Shown here piece after piece: positions 1 to 3,184 of a stretch of DNA of 5,777 nucleotides. Under the pieces are notes generated by a model. It worked only from the letters and a program-made list of their open reading frames with translations. It was not told the DNA's origin and made no database searches. The stretch's first letter is position 1; the number at the start of each line of letters is the position of its first letter. The translations under genes were made by a program, and so were the position numbers. The DNA comes from Prochloron sp. SP5CPC1. GTDB taxonomy: Bacteria; Cyanobacteriota; Cyanobacteriia; Cyanobacteriales; Prochloraceae. Where the stretch lies: positions 1 to 5,777 of the forward strand of contig JACONB010000135.1 in the NCBI GenBank assembly GCA_014323965.1. Reading direction: 5' to 3'.

Positions 1-233
1 ATTTTCTCTCTGCGTCCGGGTAAAGCGGACTCTGGACTGGGTAGGGTCAGCTTTTTACCAAATCCGAATAAAACCATGGGTTTTTACTCTCGTATTTTTA
101 TCAGGGATTAGTCATATGACCTACTATTATAGCTTTGAGCCGCACCTATCAAAACCCTGATGAACACAAGGGAAAGTTTGGTTTGTGTTTCAGGAAAGTA
201 TGAAAAGGCAGCAAGATATTTTGCGAAAAATCC
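1..233. other. Left intergenic stretch without a convincing gene
   Basis: No coding region can be supported here. Two plus-strand frames are open from the window edge (to a TAG at 109-111 and a TGA at 157-159), but neither translation resembles a family I know and both are short enough to be chance. A 14-codon ATG frame at 115-159 has an AGGGA seven bases upstream, yet its peptide is not recognisable. Structure is limited to a 5-bp hairpin at 14-30 (GTCCG/CGGAC), a 6-bp AT-rich hairpin at 70-84 followed by a T run, and a 7-bp inverted repeat ATCAGGG/CCCTGAT at 100-106 and 155-161. The stretch could be the 3' flank of a gene lying left of the window. Confidence 0.5.
70..85 (+). terminator. Weak hairpin with T run, possible terminator
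   Basis: AAAACC (70-75) can pair with GGTTTT (79-84) around a 3-base loop, and a T run follows directly. The stem has only two G-C pairs, so it would be a poor intrinsic terminator. It would suit a gene ending left of or near the window edge, and the mirrored sequence could also act on the minus strand. This is inferred from shape alone. Confidence 0.15.
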
Positions 234-278
234 CCCTATCCCCCTATCTCCCTATCTCCCTATCTCCCTATCTCCCTA
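234..278. repeat. 8-bp short tandem repeat (CCCTATCT)n
   Basis: Four perfect copies of CCCTATCT occupy 242-273. They are preceded by a one-mismatch copy (CCCTATCC, 234-241) and followed by a partial unit at 274-278. One strand is almost purely pyrimidine. Short tandemly repeated repetitive sequences with 7- to 8-bp units are well known between cyanobacterial genes, and this fits that class. The array ends exactly at the stop codon (279-281) of the minus-strand pentapeptide gene, so it forms the start of that gene's 3' untranslated region. Copy number could vary between strains by slippage. Confidence 0.85.
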
Positions 279-1472
279 CTACCTAATTAATTTATTGGGT
301 ATTCCCCTACAACCGCCAGGAATAGTCGCCCTGGTTTTTTCTCCACCCCAATAACAACAATAATACCGCTGTTCTTCGCTCATTCGTTTCACCCCAGTGA
401 GATTGGCATTTTCCATCACTACCCCTGTATGAGCACCAGTGTGGTAATCTGGACTCTGAGTGCGACTTCTGGGACTGGCTGTTTCTAGGGTACCGTAAAA
501 GAGACGAGTTCCCTTCAAGTCCGCACCAGCTAGGTTAGCTTCTGAGAGAATGGCACGACTGAGGTTGACTTGGACTAAATCGCAGTTACTAAGATTAGCT
601 CTCACCAGATTAGCATCGCTCAAATCGGTCCAGCGCAAATCCGTACCGGAAAGGTCAACTCCTGCTAGCATTACCCCTAAATCAATAACTCGCACCCCAT
701 GATCCCTATCTTCCAGATAACCTCCAGAACCATCGAAAATCGTTCTACCTAAACGGCGATCGCGCTTTAAGGGAGCAAGTAATTTAGACTGGGAGAGGAA
801 ACGGAGGATTTTCGCTTTTCCTGCACCATCAACGCTGCTAAGAATAGCTGCAGTGCGCCCTTCGGCGATGGCTCTTTCTTGGGGCCAGTCTTCCAGCAAA
901 CCTTCGTCATTGAGCATCAAGTCGGAGATACCCTGGAAATAAGTATCAATGGTTTGTTGTTGGGTAATGCGGTTTTGTTGAATCGTTAAGTCTCGGGAAA
1001 TGACATATTGCTGCCAAGCCACATATACTGCTAAGATGGCAATGGAAATTTGGCCAATGGCTCCGATCCATTCAGCCCAAGATCCGAACTCATCGTATTT
1101 AAATTTGTTCAGCCAATTGCTGGCGCTGCGGTAAATACCCAAGTATTTAGCTAAACCAGCTATACCTACCACCAAACCAAGGAAGGCAATGACTATTTTC
1201 CCATCTTCAGGAGTGAGTAATTTAGCCAACCAGCTCCAAAACAAGGGTAAAATGACACGAGCGCCCAGTAACAGGGCTACTAATGCCCCCGAAAAGCCAG
1301 CGAGGGGAATCTTTAACCACAATCCTACTATCATCAGGGCGAGGGAAGTGAGAATAATCCAGGAGCGATCTAGTGACTTATCTTGCAAGTAAGTCGGTTT
1401 TTTGATAGGAATCAAATTATCTTCCTTCTTATTTGGGATGGATGAATCGGGCTGCTTCTGGTTACTGGTCAC
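279..1472 (-). CDS. Membrane-anchored pentapeptide repeat protein
   Basis: This is a 397-residue protein of unknown specific function. A polar N-terminus (1-36) leads into about four hydrophobic helices (roughly 37-55, 57-83, 92-112 and 134-152), so it should sit in a membrane. Next comes a Gln-rich amphipathic stretch (about 153-178) and a soluble region (180-265). Twelve uninterrupted pentapeptides of the A(D/N)LxX type follow (270-329), enough for three coils of a right-handed quadrilateral beta-helix, with one more near 355-359. The tail carries Cys372, Cys373 and Cys388 and looks complete; from memory it resembles full-length cyanobacterial homologues ending in a similar YYCC...GIPN tail. 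The assigned start is GTG at 1472, because an in-frame TAG (1478-1476) lies two codons upstream. No ribosome binding site precedes it. A TTG at 1415 (residue 20) has AAGGAAG five bases upstream and is a serious alternative, giving 378 residues with all helices intact. The gene is divergent from the TPR gene. Confidence 0.93.
   Translation of the reverse strand: MTSNQKQPDSSIPNKKEDNLIPIKKPTYLQDKSLDRSWIILTSLALMIVGLWLKIPLAGFSGALVALLLGARVILPLFWSWLAKLLTPEDGKIVIAFLGLVVGIAGLAKYLGIYRSASNWLNKFKYDEFGSWAEWIGAIGQISIAILAVYVAWQQYVISRDLTIQQNRITQQQTIDTYFQGISDLMLNDEGLLEDWPQERAIAEGRTAAILSSVDGAGKAKILRFLSQSKLLAPLKRDRRLGRTIFDGSGGYLEDRDHGVRVIDLGVMLAGVDLSGTDLRWTDLSDANLVRANLSNCDLVQVNLSRAILSEANLAGADLKGTRLFYGTLETASPRSRTQSPDYHTGAHTGVVMENANLTGVKRMSEEQRYYCCYWGGEKTRATIPGGCRGIPNKLIR
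756..763. repeat. HIP1 octamer GCGATCGC
   Basis: A perfect copy of the palindromic octamer that is highly over-represented in many cyanobacterial genomes. It lies inside the pentapeptide protein gene and mainly supports the taxonomic assignment. Confidence 0.95.
1421..1427 (-). promoter_or_regulatory. Shine-Dalgarno for an alternative TTG start of the pentapeptide gene
   Basis: On the minus strand AAGGAAG (1427-1421) lies five bases before an in-frame TTG (1415-1413). It is the only good ribosome binding site near the 5' end of the gene, since the upstream GTG at 1472 is preceded by AT-rich sequence with no purine tract. The AAG and GAA codons of the charged N-terminus also generate such a motif, so it may be incidental. 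Confidence 0.35.
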
Positions 1473-1509
1473 TAGCTAATGGTCGATTAAATAGTTTTAT
1501 GCTAATTTT

Positions 1510-1536
1510 TTGTATTATTGGATAATTAGTTATAAT
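1510..1536 (+). promoter_or_regulatory. Possible promoter of the TPR gene
   Basis: A perfect TATAAT lies at 1531-1536. The upstream partner is poor: TTGTAT at 1510-1515 shares only TTG with the consensus and leaves a 15-base spacer. Transcription would start near 1543 and give a leader of about 70 bases. TACAAT at 1591-1596 is a second -10-like site, but it has no -35 at a normal distance and would give a very short leader. Confidence 0.35.
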
Positions 1537-1540
1537 TCAA
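1512..1540 (-). promoter_or_regulatory. Possible promoter of the pentapeptide protein gene
   Basis: On the minus strand TTGAAT (1540-1535) is followed after 17 bases by TAATAC (1517-1512). The -35 element matches the sigma-70 consensus at four positions and the -10 at three. AATAAT at 1519-1514 is a better -10 but has only a 15-base spacer. The leader to the GTG start would be about 33 bases. The -35 overlaps the plus-strand TATAAT of the opposite promoter. Confidence 0.3.
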
Positions 1541-1606
1541 GCCAAAGGGAAACAATTATTTAACAAAAAAATTTACTGTTCAAGACAAACTACAATAAGG
1601 TCAGTC

Positions 1607-1611
1607 AGGGG
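1607..1611 (+). promoter_or_regulatory. Ribosome binding site of the TPR gene
   Basis: AGGGG lies four bases before the ATG at 1616. The spacing is a little tight, but the motif is clear in an otherwise AT-rich leader and supports this start. Confidence 0.55.
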
Positions 1612-1615
1612 TAAA

Positions 1616-2497
1616 ATGAAAGTGTTTAAGTGTAATTGGTTGATTTCTCTGGTCGCTTCCGTAGGTCTATCTTGTAGTATAGCTACACCAGGATGGCCCC
1701 AGGCACTGCTTCCTTATACTCCTACCTTGAATTCTGAAAAGCTGAAAGAGCAAGGAGAGGCATTATTCCAGGATACAATTCAACTGGCCCAATTCCAGCA
1801 GTTTCAATTGGCATTTCCCGTAGCAAAACTAGTAACTCAGTTAATTCCTTTAGATTATCGACCCTGGTTTATTTTGGGAACTATATCTGTCCAACAGGAA
1901 GAGTTAGAGGAAGGAATTGTAGCCTTAAGACGGGCCCTCAAGCTCGCTCCCAAGGAAGGGCAAGCAGGTATTTTATTTACTCTAGGCGAGGCTTACTTTA
2001 GCCTCGGAGATTATACCGCTGCCGTAGAAGAATTAGCGGCGGGATTAGAGTTAGAGCCTAACGCCCCAGAAGCGTTGTTCAATTTAGGCAATTCTTATTT
2101 TAGGCTCAAAGAACATCAATTAGCAATAGCTAACTATCAAGAAGCATATAGCCAGAGTAAGAAGGAATTCTGGCCGGCCATTAATAACGTTGGACTGGTT
2201 AAATACGAACAGGGAGATGTAGCTGGGGCGATCGCTGATTGGCAAGCAACCCTCACTATCGCTCCAGAAGCAGCAGAACCTCAGCTGGCGATCGCCGTTG
2301 CCCTCTACACTCGCGGGGAAAAAGATAGGGGTTTAGCTTTGGGATCTCATGCTTTGGCAATTGACAGTAGCTACGGAGAATTGGAGTTTCTCAAAAAAAA
2401 TCTTTGGGGCGATCGCCTGCTACGTGACACAGAAATATTTCTCCGTACCCCTGAAATACAAGCAGTTCTGGGGAGCATTCAAAAACACACGCCATAA
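1616..2497 (+). CDS. Exported tetratricopeptide repeat (TPR) protein
   Basis: This 293-residue protein begins with a signal-peptide-like segment: Lys2 and Lys5, a hydrophobic core at about 9-23, and a plausible cleavage site after the PQA at 28-30. Cys20 is not in a good lipobox, because Gly stands where Leu is expected, so a lipoprotein is less likely. The mature part is almost all TPR. Five 34-residue repeats can be placed at about 82-115, 116-149, 150-183, 185-218 and 219-252, with a degenerate helical pair before them (about 47-80). Typical positions are visible, for example LFTLGEAYFSLGDYTAAVEEL in the second repeat region and ALFNLGNSYF in the third. TPR solenoids bind other proteins, so a periplasmic or thylakoid-lumen scaffold or assembly role is likely, but no partner is evident. 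The ATG has an AGGGG site upstream. The gene stands alone and converges on the response regulator gene 53 bp away. Confidence 0.93.
   Translation: MKVFKCNWLISLVASVGLSCSIATPGWPQALLPYTPTLNSEKLKEQGEALFQDTIQLAQFQQFQLAFPVAKLVTQLIPLDYRPWFILGTISVQQEELEEGIVALRRALKLAPKEGQAGILFTLGEAYFSLGDYTAAVEELAAGLELEPNAPEALFNLGNSYFRLKEHQLAIANYQEAYSQSKKEFWPAINNVGLVKYEQGDVAGAIADWQATLTIAPEAAEPQLAIAVALYTRGEKDRGLALGSHALAIDSSYGELEFLKKNLWGDRLLRDTEIFLRTPEIQAVLGSIQKHTP
2228..2416. repeat. Three HIP1 octamers clustered in the TPR gene
   Basis: Perfect GCGATCGC copies lie at 2228-2235, 2288-2295 and 2409-2416. All are within the last third of the TPR coding sequence and are read as Ala-Ile-Ala or Gly-Asp-Arg codons. They support a cyanobacterial origin; no specific role is evident. 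Confidence 0.95.
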
Positions 2498-2511
2498 TTT
2501 GTTTTTGTTGT

Positions 2512-2562
2512 TGGTTATTGGTACAACCACGTATTTACCAAGCGTGATTATTATTTTGGTAA
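2512..2562. terminator. Hairpin-forming sequence between convergent genes
   Basis: Three alternative stems can form between and over the two convergent stop codons: TGGTT/AACCA (2512-2516 with 2525-2529), TTGGTA/TACCAA (2518-2523 with 2536-2541) and TTACCAA/TTGGTAA (2535-2541 with 2556-2562). The last overlaps the response regulator stop codon (2553-2551). None has a clean GC-rich stem followed by a T run, so a shared transcription end here is inferred from gene arrangement more than from a canonical signal. Confidence 0.25.
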
Positions 2563-2946
2563 CATTTCCCGAATCTGATGGACAAAAAGTTCGTGTTCGA
2601 CCACGGGCTTGGAAATATAACTATCGGCACTACTTGCTTCGAGAAAGTTTTTCCGTCCGCCTTCTATTGCGTGATCTGTAACCAGAATAACAGGCATAGA
2701 GGCTGTCTTCGGGTTATCTTTCAACATCTTCGTCATGGCGAGCCCGTCTACAGCTCTACCCTGGTAAACGTTATGAGATAGGGATACGTCCATTAAGATA
2801 ATATCCACCTCCCTTGCTTGGGCCATGCGCAGTACTTCTTCTACGTCTTCAGTTCCTTGAACTTCAAAGCCTCCGCGCTTGGTGAGAATCTTGGCAAAAA
2901 CGCGAAAGTTTATCGGATCGTCTTCTACAATCAGAATGGTTGCCAT
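2551..2946 (-). CDS. Single-domain response regulator (receiver domain only)
   Basis: This 131-residue protein is one CheY-like receiver domain with no output domain. The acidic metal-binding pair is Glu8/Asp9 in the motif VEDDP. Asp53 (ILMD) is the phospho-acceptor, Thr90 (ILVT) the switch residue, Tyr110 the aromatic switch and Lys113 (ISKP) the conserved lysine. All key residues are present, so it should be phosphorylated by a histidine kinase and signal through protein contacts. The YISKP end resembles DivK-type and cyanobacterial stand-alone receivers. Unusually, the loop after Asp53 is longer than normal: Asp53 to Gly68 spans 15 residues, against 8 in CheY. The ATG at 2946 has AGGA six bases upstream (2956-2953). 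No kinase gene is in the window, so the partner is unknown. Confidence 0.96.
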   Translation of the reverse strand: MATILIVEDDPINFRVFAKILTKRGGFEVQGTEDVEEVLRMAQAREVDIILMDVSLSHNVYQGRAVDGLAMTKMLKDNPKTASMPVILVTDHAIEGGRKNFLEASSADSYISKPVVEHELFVHQIREMLPK

Positions 2947-2952
2947 GGATAT

Positions 2953-2972
2953 TCCTGTCTTGAAGTAGTATA
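2953..2972 (-). promoter_or_regulatory. Possible -10 element and ribosome binding site of the response regulator gene
   Basis: On the minus strand TATACT (2972-2967) is a good -10 element, but no -35 lies at 16-18 bases. Some cyanobacterial promoters lack a -35 and depend on an activator. Transcription would start near 2960, leaving a leader of about 14 bases that contains the AGGA ribosome binding site (2956-2953). Confidence 0.3.
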
Positions 2973-3030
2973 ACTAACATTATTTAGTCATCCTCGCGGC
3001 AATTCTAATTATCAAGCTAGAGAAAAGACA

Positions 3031-3100
3031 GGGGTCGGCGCTCCGGCGCGGGTACAGGGTTCGGGGGAGGTTCGCTCCTTCATACCCTCTCCCCCCAGAC
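3031..3100. other. GC-rich, hairpin-dense intergenic patch
   Basis: By direct count 50 of 70 bases are G or C (71%), while the preceding 60 bases are about 33%. It can form several stems: GCGC/GCGC around a UCCG tetraloop (3038-3049), GGAG/CTCC around GTTCG (3066-3078), and GGGGGAG/CTCCCCC (3063-3069 with 3089-3095). The last two exclude each other. It lies outside any supported gene, between the divergent starts of the response regulator and the topoisomerase gene. It may be a dispersed repeat or a structured upstream element; neither can be proved from one copy. Confidence 0.5.
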
Positions 3101-3125
3101 CCAGGTTTTGTGTAACAGTCATGAA

Positions 3126-3155
3126 TTGAATACGAACCGTGCGGACGACTATTGT
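3126..3155 (+). promoter_or_regulatory. Possible promoter of the topoisomerase gene
   Basis: TTGAAT (3126-3131) and TATTGT (3150-3155) are separated by 18 bases, and each matches four positions of the sigma-70 consensus. Transcription would begin near 3162, about 23 bases before the ATG, leaving room for the ribosome binding site. This also argues against a TTG start at 3152, which would lie inside the -10 element. Confidence 0.35.
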
Positions 3156-3169
3156 TGGTGCTACAAATC

Positions 3170-3178
3170 AGGAAAGAG
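3170..3178 (+). promoter_or_regulatory. Ribosome binding site that decides the topoisomerase start
   Basis: A purine tract, AGGAAAGAG, ends six bases before the ATG at 3185. The reading frame extends upstream to a TTG at 3152, but that codon has no ribosome binding site, and the 11 added residues do not belong to the family's usual N-terminus, which starts MAKQLN. Confidence 0.65.
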
Positions 3179-3184
3179 ACACTC

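Noticed and set aside
1..111. C-terminal end of a gene running in from the left edge
   Set aside because: The 36-codon open frame matches no family I recognise, and a second plus-strand frame is open even longer, so openness here is not evidence of coding.
160..354. 64-codon plus-strand frame rich in Pro, Leu and Ser-Pro-Tyr words
   Set aside because: Its repeated words come from the octanucleotide array and its 3' half is antisense to the conserved C-terminus of the pentapeptide protein.
1669..1675. TPR protein as a lipoprotein through Cys20
   Set aside because: The residues before the Cys are Gly-Leu-Ser, which lacks the Leu normally found at the -3 lipobox position; cleavage after PQA at 28-30 fits better.
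3152..3184. TTG start extending the topoisomerase by 11 residues
   Set aside because: It has no ribosome binding site, overlaps a likely -10 element, and the ATG at 3185 with its purine tract gives the family's usual MAKQLN N-terminus.
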